This document shows, in pieces, positions 28,817 to 37,570 of a DNA stretch of 64,000 bases (positions are counted from its first letter, which is position 1; every line of letters begins with the position of its first letter). The position numbers and the translations under genes were made by a program. The notes under the pieces were generated by a model. That model worked only from the letters and a program-made list of their open reading frames with translations, had not been told where the DNA came from and ran no database searches. Source of the stretch: JBOCEF01 sp047610385 (lineage in GTDB: Bacteria; Pseudomonadota; Alphaproteobacteria; Rhodobacterales; Rhodobacteraceae); the NCBI GenBank assembly GCA_047610385.1, contig JBLGAC010000018.1, positions 1-64,000 of the forward strand, read 5' to 3'.

Positions 28817-28855
28817 TGCCCGGAACTCCTTCGATCGGATGCTGCAACACCGCGG

Positions 28856-28870
28856 GAACGAGCCTCGTTC
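28856..28870. promoter_or_regulatory. Palindrome upstream of the CFA-type gene
   Basis: Arms GAACGA and TCGTTC flank a three-base spacer. It lies 40 bp after the DUF1365 stop and about 65 bp before the methyltransferase start, in the only sizeable gap of the operon. It could be an operator or a weak attenuating hairpin. A TAAGA at 28902-28906 is nearby, but no TGATCC stands 18 bases upstream of it. Confidence 0.35.
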
Positions 28871-28935
28871 ACGTGGGGATTGCGTTTTGATCATTCCTAA
28901 ATAAGATGTTTCGCATAACAGGGAGCTATGGGGCC

Positions 28936-30150
28936 ATGACCGATACCTTGACCTCAACCCATGGGCAGAGCGATCTGCCGCGTTGGTTTGCCGCGGTGTT
29001 CGACACCGCATCGGGTTTGCTGCACGGGGCGCTGGAATTTGCGCTGCCCGACGGGCGGGTGTTTCGCATAGAGGGCAAGGGGCCGGGGCCCCACGCCCGC
29101 GTAGAGGTGCGCGAGCCTAAGATGTTCGCCCGCATGGTGCGCGACGGTGAAATCGGGTTTGCCGAATCCTATATGGACGGTTGGTGGGACACGCCGGACC
29201 TTCAGGCGGTGCTCGACATGGCGCTGCTGAACAATGACAGCGTGACCCGCAGCTTTTCCGGTGCCGCCATCGCGCGGATGATCGAGCGGCTGCGCCACTG
29301 GATGAACCGCAACACCAAGGCGCAGGCGCGCAAGAACATCTCAGCCCATTACGATCTTGGAAATACGTTTTATTCCAAGTGGCTGGATGGGACGATGACC
29401 TATTCATCTGGCCTGTTCCGTGGCCAGCAGGAAACCTTGGAAAACGCGCAGATCAACAAATACACTGCGCTTCTTGACGCCATCAACCCCGCCCATGGCG
29501 GCCATGTGCTGGAGATCGGCTGCGGCTGGGGCGGTTTCGCCGAATACGCCGCAAAAGCCCGCGGGCTGCGGGTCACGGCGCTGACCATCAGCCAGGAGCA
29601 GCACGATTTCGCCGCCAAACGCATACATGAGGCCGGGCTGTCGGACCGCGTGGACATCGTGATGCGCGATTACCGCGATGAAACCGGGCGCTATGACGGC
29701 GTCGCCTCGATCGAGATGTTTGAGGCGGTGGGCGAGAAATACTGGCCGGTGTTCTTCGATGCGCTGCGCGAGCGGCTGAACCCGGGCGCGCGGGCGACGC
29801 TGCAGGTGATCACCGTGGCGGACAAGCTGTTCGTTGATTATCGCCGCGGCGTGGACTTTGTGCAGAAATACATCTTTCCCGGCGGGATGCTGCCCTCGCC
29901 GACAGCGCTGACGGCGCAGGCGCGGCAGGCGGGGCTTATTGTGGATGGATCGATTGAGTTCGGCGAATCCTATTCTGACACGCTGCGCTGTTGGCGGGGC
30001 AGCTTCCACGCGAGCTGGGATGAAATCGAGCCGCTGGGCTTCGATGACCGCTTCCGCCGCATGTGGGATTTCTACCTCGCCTCCTGCGCGGCCTGTTTCA
30101 TGGCGGGGACCACCGATGTCACGCAGATCACCCTGTCGCGGCAGGCATAA
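28936..30150 (+). CDS. Cyclopropane-fatty-acyl-phospholipid synthase family methyltransferase
   Basis: 404 residues from ATG 28936, preceded by AGGGAG; an ATG at 28906 would add ten residues but has no ribosome site. The N-terminal lipid-binding part (about 1-130) contains GFAESYMDGWWD. The SAM-binding core has AHYDLGNTFYSKWLD, LEIGCGWGGFAEYAA, TISQEQ and YDGVASIEMFEAVGEKYW, with FVQKYIFPGGMLPS after it. These are full CFA-synthase signatures, methylating unsaturated acyl chains in membrane phospholipids. In this neighbourhood it may be the UfaM-type methylase rather than a true cyclopropane synthase; sequence alone does not decide. It follows the FAD and DUF1365 genes on the same strand. Confidence 0.92.
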   Translation: MTDTLTSTHGQSDLPRWFAAVFDTASGLLHGALEFALPDGRVFRIEGKGPGPHARVEVREPKMFARMVRDGEIGFAESYMDGWWDTPDLQAVLDMALLNNDSVTRSFSGAAIARMIERLRHWMNRNTKAQARKNISAHYDLGNTFYSKWLDGTMTYSSGLFRGQQETLENAQINKYTALLDAINPAHGGHVLEIGCGWGGFAEYAAKARGLRVTALTISQEQHDFAAKRIHEAGLSDRVDIVMRDYRDETGRYDGVASIEMFEAVGEKYWPVFFDALRERLNPGARATLQVITVADKLFVDYRRGVDFVQKYIFPGGMLPSPTALTAQARQAGLIVDGSIEFGESYSDTLRCWRGSFHASWDEIEPLGFDDRFRRMWDFYLASCAACFMAGTTDVTQITLSRQA

Positions 30151-30180
30151 CGCCGCCCGCGCGCTGCACGGTGGGGGGCG

Positions 30181-30651
30181 GTGACCGCGCCTTCTGCCGA
30201 TCTGCGCTGGTCCGGCAGCCGGCTGGCGGCCGCTGTCTTGATGGCTGTCGCGGGTTGCGGCACTGTTTATACCGCGCTGTCGTCTCACGTCTTGGGCCCT
30301 GAGGCCTCGGCCCGACCGATCTATGCGGCCGCCGCCGCCGCTGGCATGGTGGCGGGCTGGTTCCACATAAGCCGTGGGCTGGGGCACGGGTTGGGGCAGG
30401 CGGCGCTGGGCGGGGTCAGCGCCGGGGTGCTGGGGACGATCTATTTCCTTGTGCTGGCGGGGGTGTGGCAGACCGTAGACGCGTATCACTACACTCATTT
30501 CGACAGCGTGATGGCGCTGCTGGACAATCTGGTGCTGCAGATGGTCAAGGTGTTCTGGATCGCGACGGAGCCACAGTCCCTGCTGACAATTCTGATCGGG
30601 GCCGCAACCGCGGGCATGTATGCTGAGCATGTCCGCCGGGCCTGGGACTGA
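30181..30651 (+). CDS. TrgA-like small membrane protein
   Basis: 156 residues with a GTG start at 30181 after a G-rich stretch (GGTGGGGGGCG). Four hydrophobic segments are visible (about 13-33, 42-58, 76-96, 133-150). The layout, with a two-helix start, GWFHISRGLGHG in the middle loop and a final helix after VKVFWIATEPQ, resembles TrgA proteins of Rhodobacterales, first linked to tellurite resistance. The match is by pattern, not strong motif. It lies 31 bp after the CFA-type gene and is probably co-transcribed, which would put it in the same stress response. Confidence 0.65.
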   Translation: MTAPSADLRWSGSRLAAAVLMAVAGCGTVYTALSSHVLGPEASARPIYAAAAAAGMVAGWFHISRGLGHGLGQAALGGVSAGVLGTIYFLVLAGVWQTVDAYHYTHFDSVMALLDNLVLQMVKVFWIATEPQSLLTILIGAATAGMYAEHVRRAWD

Positions 30652-30670
30652 CCGAGGAGCGACGTATCTC

Positions 30671-30691
30671 AGAATTTTCTGCGAAAATTCT
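30671..30691. repeat. Dispersed palindrome, copy 2
   Basis: Arms AGAATTTTC and GAAAATTCT flank TGC. It is the same TTTTC-TGC-GAAAA core as at 23839-23857, in both cases directly after a gene end and followed by a GC-rich tail. This suggests a small repetitive extragenic element rather than two independent terminators. Confidence 0.65.
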
Positions 30692-30823
30692 GCGCTCCCG
30701 GGCAAGCGCTGCGTGCGGATCGGCGCGGGCGTGGTTGATCGCGATCCGCATCGGGCCATTTGATTGGTGGTGCGCCAAACGCGGCGTCTGCGACCGGAGC
30801 CTGCCATCCATGACCGCGCCTGA

Positions 30824-32170
30824 ATGACCGCCCCCAGCACGCAGACCTCCAACGCGCCGCCCCCCCTTGCGCAGAGCCCCCGCGCGGCGGCGATCATGGC
30901 CTATGCCGCCCCGGCGCTGCCGCTGGGGATGCTGTATTTTCCCGTCTACGTCTATCTGCCGCCCTTCTACGCATCGCGCGGGGTGGATCTGGCGGCGCTG
31001 GGCGCGATTTTACTGGGCGCGCGGCTGCTGGACGCTGTCACTGACCCGGCGATGGGGGTGCTGTCGGACCGGCTGACCACCCGTTGGGGGCGTCGGCGGC
31101 CCTGGCTGGCGCTGGCCTGCCTGCCGATCCTGCTTGCGGCGTGGCAATTGTTCATGCCGCCCGCCGCGCCCACCGCATTCCATGCCGGGTTCTGGCTGGT
31201 TGCGCTGACGCTGGCCTGGACCATGGCAATGACGCCCTATTACGCATGGGGGGCTGAGATGGCGAGCGGCTATGCCGACCGTGCCCGCGTCACGTCGTGG
31301 CGTGAAAGTGCAGGCCTGATCGGTGCGGTGCTGGCCGCAGTGCTGTACGCCGCCGCTGGCACCGATACCGGGGCAGGGCTGTCGCGCATTTTTCTGGCGC
31401 TGGCAATCTTGCTGCCCGTTGCCACACTTTGGGCCATGCTGCGCGCGCCTGAACCGCGGGACTGGTCCGCGCGCCGCCTGCCATTGCGCGAAAGCATCAC
31501 CGCCGCCGCCGCCAACCGCCCGTTCCTGCGCCTGCTGGCGGCTTATTTCATCAATGGCGCGGCCAATGGCCTGCCCGCCGCGCTGTTCCTGTTTTTTGTC
31601 GAACACCGCATCGGCGCGCCCGATCTGGCGGGGCCGCTGCTGGCGCTGTATTTCCTGGCCGCGATCATCGGGGCACCGGTCTGGGCGCGGCTGGCGGGGC
31701 GCTTTCCCAAGCATCGGGTGTGGTGCGGCGCAATGATCTATGCCTGTGCGATCTTCTTGTTCGCGCTGACCCTGGAGCAGGGGGACACGGTGGCTTTCGG
31801 CATCATCGCCGGGCTTTCGGGCCTTGCGCTTGGGGCTGATCTGTCGCTGCCGCCTGCCATGCAGGCCGATGTGGTGGACGCGGACACCGCTGCAACTGGC
31901 GAGCAGCGCACCGGCGCTTATTTCGCGGTCTGGTCTGTGGCCACCAAGGCCGCGCTGGCGGTGGCCGGGGGCGGCGCGCTGGCGATCCTCGCCGGGGCGG
32001 GGTTCGATGCCACGGCAGGCTCGGTCAACGATGTGGGCGCGCTGTGGACCCTGTCGATCCTTTATGCGGGGGTTCCGGTTGCCCTCAAGCTCATCGCCGT
32101 TTGGCTGGTCTGGGGCTTTGAGATCGACGCCGAGGCACAGGCCGCCCTGCGCGCGCGAATTGAGGCGTAA
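30824..32170 (+). CDS. GPH-family cation symporter (MFS_2)
   Basis: 448 residues from ATG 30824; a second ATG at 30810 opens a five-codon frame that overlaps it. Twelve hydrophobic segments are visible. The GPH signature is clear: LGARLLDAVTDPAMGVLSDRL followed by RWGRRRPWLALACLPI, and later GEQRTGAYFAVWSVATKAALAV. Members co-transport melibiose-like glycosides, but those in CFA/DUF1365 clusters have no proven substrate and may move lipids or lipid precursors. The gene lies 172 bp after the TrgA-like gene, with the dispersed palindrome between, so it may be in the same transcript or have its own promoter. Confidence 0.88.
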   Translation: MTAPSTQTSNAPPPLAQSPRAAAIMAYAAPALPLGMLYFPVYVYLPPFYASRGVDLAALGAILLGARLLDAVTDPAMGVLSDRLTTRWGRRRPWLALACLPILLAAWQLFMPPAAPTAFHAGFWLVALTLAWTMAMTPYYAWGAEMASGYADRARVTSWRESAGLIGAVLAAVLYAAAGTDTGAGLSRIFLALAILLPVATLWAMLRAPEPRDWSARRLPLRESITAAAANRPFLRLLAAYFINGAANGLPAALFLFFVEHRIGAPDLAGPLLALYFLAAIIGAPVWARLAGRFPKHRVWCGAMIYACAIFLFALTLEQGDTVAFGIIAGLSGLALGADLSLPPAMQADVVDADTAATGEQRTGAYFAVWSVATKAALAVAGGGALAILAGAGFDATAGSVNDVGALWTLSILYAGVPVALKLIAVWLVWGFEIDAEAQAALRARIEA

Positions 32171-32313
32171 CATCAGGGGCCAGTGAAAGATTTGGGATCG
32201 AAAATTTCAAATTAGAACTTTTTTAACACTAAATATTTGGAGGATTTGAGGTGCCGGGTTGACAGTGATTGCCTCTTTTTTGAGAGCAGGGATCACTAGA
32301 AAAGTGATACCCG

Positions 32314-33054
32314 ATGAAACGCATGTCAACAATGGCTTTGGCCGCGCTTATGGTGGCGGGGGCCACCGCAGCACATGCCGCGGCTGTGGATCTGACCGGA
32401 TAGACACCCGAAGGTGCCGGCACTTGGGTCGTGCAGCCGGGCAACGATTCTGTTTTGCAGACGCTCAACGGCCAGCCCACGGTTTTTCACGGCGGCGGCA
32501 ACAGTCAGGGCCAGGCGTTGGGCGGCTCGATCCAGGTCACGACCATCGGCGACGATGATTTCATCGGCTTCGTGCTTGGATATCAGGCGGGCGACCTTTT
32601 GTCGGCCACGTCGGAATACCTGCTGGTTGACTGGAAGCAGGGCGATCAGAGTGCTGCGGTAGACGGGCTTGCGCTTTCGCTGGTGCAGGGAACCGGGCCG
32701 GAGGCGGATTTCTGGGAGCATACAGGCGTGGTGACTGAGCTGGCGCGCGGCGCGACGCTCGGCTCGAGCGGCTGGGCCGACCAGACCGCCTACACCTTCG
32801 GTCTGGAATTCACGGCCGGCCGGATCAAGGTGTTCGTGGACGGCGTGCTGCAGATCGACGTCACCGCGACCTCTGCCGGGCTGGGTGCCTTTGCGGACGG
32901 GGCGTTCGGGTTCTACAACTTCTCGCAGCCAAGTGCGCTGTACGCGGGCATCACTGAGGAGGTGCTGCCGCCGTCTGCCGTCCCGGTTCCGGCCGCGCTG
33001 CCGCTTATGCTCTCGGGCCTTGCGGTCATCGGCCTGATGCGCCGCCGCCGCTGA
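32314..33054 (+). pseudogene. VPLPA-tailed exported protein gene with in-frame amber codon
   Basis: A frame from ATG 32314 to stop 33054 (247 codons) encodes a signal peptide (MKRMSTMALAALMVAGATAAHA), then AVDLTG, then TAG at 32401-32403, then TPEGAGTWVVQPGNDSVLQT and on to an end of AVPVPAALPLMLSGLAVIGL plus MRRRR. Everything either side of the TAG is in the same frame, with coding-like composition. The position is best filled by Trp, one base from TAG. So the gene is either a very recent nonsense pseudogene, read through, restarted downstream (ATG absent; GTG 32431 gives 207 residues without a signal), or affected by a sequencing error. The C-terminus is a PEP-CTERM-like sorting tail; the body looks like a concanavalin-type beta-sandwich, which is a guess. 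Confidence 0.85.
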
Positions 33055-33083
33055 AGCGCGCGAGCCGCACTTTCGTATTGATG

Positions 33084-33119
33084 CGCCCGGGCCGGGATAT
33101 GCTTGGCCGGGGCGTTTTT
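33084..33119 (+). terminator. Rho-independent terminator after the VPLPA gene
   Basis: Arms CGCCCGGGCC (33084-33093) and GGCCGGGGCG (33105-33114) pair with one mismatch around an 11-base loop, followed by TTTTT. It lies 30 bp after the stop at 33054, so the interrupted gene keeps its terminator. The pheS leader follows. Confidence 0.8.
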
Positions 33120-33231
33120 ACGTCCGCGTGGCTGCGTCGGTGCCGCATTGCTTGGCCCACCTCTTGCTTTCCTCGCCTCAGATGGTATCGCCTGCGGCGA
33201 CGGATACTCACGACGCATGAGGTTGAACGCG

Positions 33232-34314
33232 ATGCAGGGTCTGGACGAACTGCGGGGAAAATATCTGGACCGCATCGGCGGCGCTTCGGATGAAAATGCC
33301 CTTGAGGACATCCGCCTCGCCGCGCTTGGCAAAAAGGGTGAGGTCAGCTTGATCATGCGGTCCTTGGGCAAAATGACGCCTGAGGAACGCCAGATTGCAG
33401 GCCCGGTGCTGAACGCGCTGAAGGATGAGCTTGGCTCAGCGCTCAGCGCTGCCAAGGCTGCGCTGTCTGATGCGGCGCTGACTGAGCGGCTGAAGGCCGA
33501 ATGGCTGGACGTGACGCTGGACCCGCGCCCGGCGCGTCAGGGAACGATTCATCCGGTGTCGCAGACCATGGACGAACTGGCCGCGATCTTCGCCGATCTG
33601 GGCTTTTCGTGGGCTGAGGGGCCGCAGGTCGAAAGCGACTGGTACAATTTCGACGCCCTCAACATCCCGCCTGAACATCCCGCGCGCCAAGAACACGACA
33701 CCTTCTTCATGCACCGCGCGGATGGCGACGACCGCCCGCCCCATGTGCTGCGCACCCATACCAGCCCGGTGCAGATCCGCTCAATGACCCAGAACGGCGC
33801 CCCGATCCGTGTGATTGCGCCGGGCCGGGTGTATCGCTGCGACTATGACCAGACCCACACGCCGATGTTCCATCAGGTTGAGGGGCTGGCGATCGACAAA
33901 AACATCTCAATGGCCAACCTGAAATGGGTGCTGCAGGAGGTCTGCAAATCTTATTTTGAGCTGGATAATGTTGAGCTGCGCTTCCGCGCCTCGCATTTCC
34001 CGTTCACCGAACCGTCGGCTGAGGTCGATATTCGCTGTTCGTGGAAAGACGGCACGCTGAAGCTCGGCGAAGGCGATGACTGGATGGAAATTCTGGGGTC
34101 GGGCATGGTGCACCCCAAGGTGCTGGCCGCCGCGAATGTGGACCCGAGCGTCTATCAAGGGTTCGCCTTCGGCATCGGCATCGACCGGATCGCCATGCTG
34201 AAATACGGCATCCCCGATCTGCGCGCGTTCTTCGACAGCGACCTGCGCTGGCTGCGCCATTACGGGTTCCGGTCCTTGGACGTGCCGACGCTGCATGGTG
34301 GGCTGAGCGCTTGA
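33232..34314 (+). CDS. pheS: Phenylalanine-tRNA ligase alpha subunit
   Basis: 360 residues from ATG 33232, with GAGG nine bases upstream; ATG 33217 would add five residues and also fits in length. The N-terminal coiled coil (about 1-95) is followed by the class II synthetase core: RPARQGTIHPVSQTMDELAAIF, EGPQVESDWYNFDALNIP, motif 2 (VIAPGRVYRCDYDQTHTPMFHQVEGL) and motif 3 (GFAFGIGIDRIAMLKYGI). It forms an alpha2-beta2 enzyme with PheT and charges tRNA-Phe in the cytosol. The gene for PheT begins only 800 bp later, after two small genes. I see no T-box or Phe-rich leader peptide upstream. Confidence 0.96.
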   Translation: MQGLDELRGKYLDRIGGASDENALEDIRLAALGKKGEVSLIMRSLGKMTPEERQIAGPVLNALKDELGSALSAAKAALSDAALTERLKAEWLDVTLDPRPARQGTIHPVSQTMDELAAIFADLGFSWAEGPQVESDWYNFDALNIPPEHPARQEHDTFFMHRADGDDRPPHVLRTHTSPVQIRSMTQNGAPIRVIAPGRVYRCDYDQTHTPMFHQVEGLAIDKNISMANLKWVLQEVCKSYFELDNVELRFRASHFPFTEPSAEVDIRCSWKDGTLKLGEGDDWMEILGSGMVHPKVLAAANVDPSVYQGFAFGIGIDRIAMLKYGIPDLRAFFDSDLRWLRHYGFRSLDVPTLHGGLSA

Positions 34315-34318
34315 TCTG

Positions 34319-34717
34319 ATGATCTACCTCGCTGCCATCATTGTCGTAGCCGGGTTGTTGACGATCCGTTGGGTCCGGCTGCAGGCCCGGACCGCCGAAA
34401 TGACGGCGCTGGTGGAGGGGATGAGCATGCAAGAGGCGCAGGCCGAGTACGACCGCTGCCGCAAACAGCTGTCGATCCGGCTGGCCAAACAGGCCGCGCA
34501 ATCGGCATTCGTTTGGAAGCCAAGCAAGTTCCCCCGGCGGATCGATCCCGGCTTAGGCTTGGATATCGACATCCTCGCCGAACGGGGTGCTTGGATGATG
34601 GACCGCATCCGCGGGCTGGACGGGGCGCAGACCGGTCCCGCCTCGCGGATACGGGCCAAGATGGACTTGATGGACGCCGCCGCGCACGATGCGCAGGGCG
34701 GCGGGAAACAGGATTGA
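34319..34717 (+). CDS. Small membrane-anchored protein between pheS and pheT
   Basis: 132 residues from ATG 34319, only four bases after the pheS stop, so translation is probably coupled. One N-terminal transmembrane helix (about 2-16) is followed by a helical cytoplasmic region with a Glu/Ala/Arg-rich coiled-coil-like stretch (about 20-60) and a Pro/Arg patch (KPSKFPRRIDPGLGLDID). I do not recognise a family. Composition is normal for the genome, so it is a real gene conserved perhaps only in relatives. Confidence 0.7.
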   Translation: MIYLAAIIVVAGLLTIRWVRLQARTAEMTALVEGMSMQEAQAEYDRCRKQLSIRLAKQAAQSAFVWKPSKFPRRIDPGLGLDIDILAERGAWMMDRIRGLDGAQTGPASRIRAKMDLMDAAAHDAQGGGKQD

Positions 34718-34759
34718 GCCGATGACAGTCACCCCCACCCCGCACGGCGGCCATGCCTT

Positions 34760-35038
34760 ATGATCGCCGCCACCATCCGCCACGCCGCGTTCCCCGTGGT
34801 CACAATTGCCTCCACCCCGCTGTCGATCACATGGATGCGCGACTGGGGGATGACGGATATGTGGGGGGCGCTGATCCTGGCTGGCTTCGCCGGATTTTAT
34901 CTGTTCAGCGCCAAAACCGCGATGCCCTATGACGAAGCCGACGTCATGACCCGCTGGATGCCGAGCGGCATTTCGATGGCCATCTGCGCCGGGCTTCTGG
35001 CGCTGTTTGCCGCCGCCCTGCTTGCCGGGGCGATCTGA
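34760..35038 (+). CDS. Small hydrophobic membrane protein between pheS and pheT
   Basis: 92 residues from ATG 34760. Three hydrophobic segments are visible (about 8-24, 34-49, 70-90). The C-terminus is Ala-rich and very hydrophobic. No family is recognised. It sits 42 bp after the previous small gene and 77 bp before pheT on the same strand, so it is probably part of the pheS-pheT transcript. Confidence 0.6.
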   Translation: MIAATIRHAAFPVVTIASTPLSITWMRDWGMTDMWGALILAGFAGFYLFSAKTAMPYDEADVMTRWMPSGISMAICAGLLALFAAALLAGAI

Positions 35039-35115
35039 GCTGACCAACGACCACGACCATTCCTTGGGCCGCGCCGCAGCCCGACAAGACCGCGACGATC
35101 ACGAGGCTCAAGACC

Positions 35116-37551
35116 ATGAAATTCACGCTCTCCTGGCTCAAAGACCATCTCTCCACCGACGCGTCGGTCGCCCAGATCTGTGAAACGCTCACGGATCTGG
35201 GGCTTGAGGTCGAAGGCGTTGAGGACCCAGCCGACAAGCTGGGCGTCTTCACCATCTGCCGCGTCGTCTCAGCCGAAAAGCACCCCGACGCCGACAAGCT
35301 GAACCTGTGCAAGGTTGAGGCTTGGCTGAACGGGCCTGATGCCCCCTCTGAGATCATTCAGGTGGTCTGCGGCGCCCCCAACGCGCGCACTGGGCTGATC
35401 GGCGTGTTTGCCAAGAACGGCAGCTATGTGCCCGGCACCGACCTGCTGCTGAAACCCACCATGATCCGCGGTGTGGAAAGCAACGGCATGCTGTGCTCAG
35501 AGCGGGAATTGATGATCTCCGACGATCATAACGGCATCATTGACCTGCCCGCCGACGCCCCGTTGGGCGCGCGGTTCATTGATTATGCCGACCTGAACGA
35601 CCCGGTGATCGAAATCGCCATCACCCCCAACCGCCCCGACGCGCTGGGCATCGCCGGGATTGCCCGCGATCTGGCGGCGCGCGGCCTCGGCACGCTGAAA
35701 ACCCCGGCCATCGCGCCGGTTCCGGGCAAATTCGACAGCCCGATCAAAGTGACGCTGGCCGCTGAGGTTGCGGACAAAGCCTGCCCGCTGTTCGTCGGGC
35801 GCTACATCCGCGGCGTCAAAAACGGCCCGTCGCCCGAATGGCTGCAACGCCGCCTGCGCGCCATTGGTCTGCGGCCGATTTCGGCGCTGGTCGATGTCAC
35901 CAACTTCCTGACCTATGACCGCGCGCGGCCCTTGCACGTCTTTGACGCTGACAAGGTGCACGGCAACATCACCGTGCGCTCTGCGCAGCAGGACGAGGAA
36001 ATCCTCGCCCTCGACGGCAAGTCCTACACCCTGACCCCCGGCATGACCGTGATCGCCGACGACAATGGCGCCGAAGGCATCGGCGCCGTGATGGGCGGCG
36101 AGGTGTCGGGCTGCACTGAGACCACCGTGAACGTGTTTGTTGAGGCGGCCTATTTCGACCCGATCCGCACGGCGATGACCGGCCGCGCGCTGAAAATCAA
36201 CTCCGACGCGCGCTATCGGTTTGAACGCGGCATCGACCCCGACTTCACCGTGCCGGGGATGGAGCTGGCCACGAAGCTGATCCTCGAGCTGTGCGGCGGA
36301 GAGCCGTCTGAGCTGGTGATCGCCGGCGGCGTGCCCGACCATGCGCGCAGCTACCGGCTGGACCCCGCGCGCACCGCGTCGCTGGTGGGCATGGATATCC
36401 CTGAGGCTGAACAGCGCCGCACCCTCACCGCGCTTGGTTTCACCGTCGAAGACACTGCCGATGGCATCATGGTGCATGTGCCGTCATGGCGCCCCGACGT
36501 GCTGGGCGAGGCCGATCTGGTCGAAGAAATCGCCCGCATCGCGTCGCTCACCAAGCTTGAGGCAAAGCCGATGCCCCGCGGCGCCGTGGGCGTCACCACG
36601 CCCAAGCTGACCCCGATGCAAAAGCGAGAGCGCGCCGCCCGCCGGTCCCTTGCCGGGCAGGGGTTCAACGAATGCGTGACCTATTCCTTTGTCAGCCAGG
36701 ATCAGGCGGCGCTGTTTGGTGGCGGGGGCGATGCGGTGCGGCTCGACAACCCGATCTCCTCAGAAATGTCGCATCTGCGCCCTGATCCGCTGCCGGGCCT
36801 GCTGGCCGCCGCGTCGCGCAACCAGGCGCGCGGTTTTCATGATCTGGCGTTGTTTGAGGTCGGCCCCGGCTTCACCGGCGGGGAACCGGGAGAACAGCGC
36901 CAGGTCGTGTCCGGCATCTTGATCGGCGCGATGGCGCAGCGCCACTGGTCGGGCGCGCGCCGCCCGGTGGACGTGCACGACGCCAAAGCGGCGGTCGAAG
37001 GGCTGCTGGCCGATATCGGCGCCCCCGCGGGCCGCTTGATGGTGCAGCGAAAGGCCCCGGACTGGTACCACCCGGGGCGGTCCGCGCTGTTGTCGCTCGG
37101 CCCGAAAAACGTGCTGGCGGCGTTCGGCGAATTGCACCCCAAAGTGCTGGCAGCGATGGATGTGAAGGGCCCTGCGGTCGCCTTCACGATCTTCTTGGAA
37201 AACGCGCCTTTCCCCAAGAAATCAGGCGCTGCGCGCGGCGCGCTCCAGACCTCAGACCTGCAGGCGGTGGAGCGTGATTTCGCCTTTGTGGTCGATGCGC
37301 AGGTTGAGGCTGAGACCATGCTGCGCGCCGCCCGCGGTGCCGACAAAAAGCTGATCGAGAGCGCATCGGTCTTTGACGTGTTTGCAGGCAAACAGGCGAT
37401 CTCTGGCCTTGGCATCGGCAAGAAATCAGTCGCGATTTCCGTGCGCCTGCAGCCGGTGCAAAAGACCCTGACCGACGAAGACATCGACGCGGTCGCCGCC
37501 AAGGTGATCGCGGCGGTGGAAAAGGCCACCGGCGGAACCCTGCGCGCCTGA
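35116..37551 (+). CDS. pheT: Phenylalanine-tRNA ligase beta subunit
   Basis: 811 residues, normal length. The start MKFTLSWLKDHL is canonical. The EMAP-like tRNA-binding domain (about 39-150) has HPDADKLNLCKV, followed by the B3/B4 editing region (NRPDALGIAGIARDLAARG and ISALVDVTNF), the B5 domain (about 400-475), the catalytic-like core with NPISSEMSHLRPDPLPGLL, and the C-terminal FDX-ACB anticodon-binding domain ending near residue 810. It pairs with PheS. The terminator right after its stop closes the pheS operon. Confidence 0.97.
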   Translation: MKFTLSWLKDHLSTDASVAQICETLTDLGLEVEGVEDPADKLGVFTICRVVSAEKHPDADKLNLCKVEAWLNGPDAPSEIIQVVCGAPNARTGLIGVFAKNGSYVPGTDLLLKPTMIRGVESNGMLCSERELMISDDHNGIIDLPADAPLGARFIDYADLNDPVIEIAITPNRPDALGIAGIARDLAARGLGTLKTPAIAPVPGKFDSPIKVTLAAEVADKACPLFVGRYIRGVKNGPSPEWLQRRLRAIGLRPISALVDVTNFLTYDRARPLHVFDADKVHGNITVRSAQQDEEILALDGKSYTLTPGMTVIADDNGAEGIGAVMGGEVSGCTETTVNVFVEAAYFDPIRTAMTGRALKINSDARYRFERGIDPDFTVPGMELATKLILELCGGEPSELVIAGGVPDHARSYRLDPARTASLVGMDIPEAEQRRTLTALGFTVEDTADGIMVHVPSWRPDVLGEADLVEEIARIASLTKLEAKPMPRGAVGVTTPKLTPMQKRERAARRSLAGQGFNECVTYSFVSQDQAALFGGGGDAVRLDNPISSEMSHLRPDPLPGLLAAASRNQARGFHDLALFEVGPGFTGGEPGEQRQVVSGILIGAMAQRHWSGARRPVDVHDAKAAVEGLLADIGAPAGRLMVQRKAPDWYHPGRSALLSLGPKNVLAAFGELHPKVLAAMDVKGPAVAFTIFLENAPFPKKSGAARGALQTSDLQAVERDFAFVVDAQVEAETMLRAARGADKKLIESASVFDVFAGKQAISGLGIGKKSVAISVRLQPVQKTLTDEDIDAVAAKVIAAVEKATGGTLRA

Positions 37552-37570
37552 TCGCGGTGCCAATGCCTGT

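Noticed and set aside
28855..28886. EcfG (general stress) promoter upstream of the CFA-type gene
   Set aside because: GGAAC is present but the next CGTT is 23 bases away rather than 16-18, and the other CGTT is too close.
33115..33231. T-box or Phe-rich attenuator leader before pheS
   Set aside because: No run of Phe codons, no T-box consensus and no paired terminator/antiterminator before the start.
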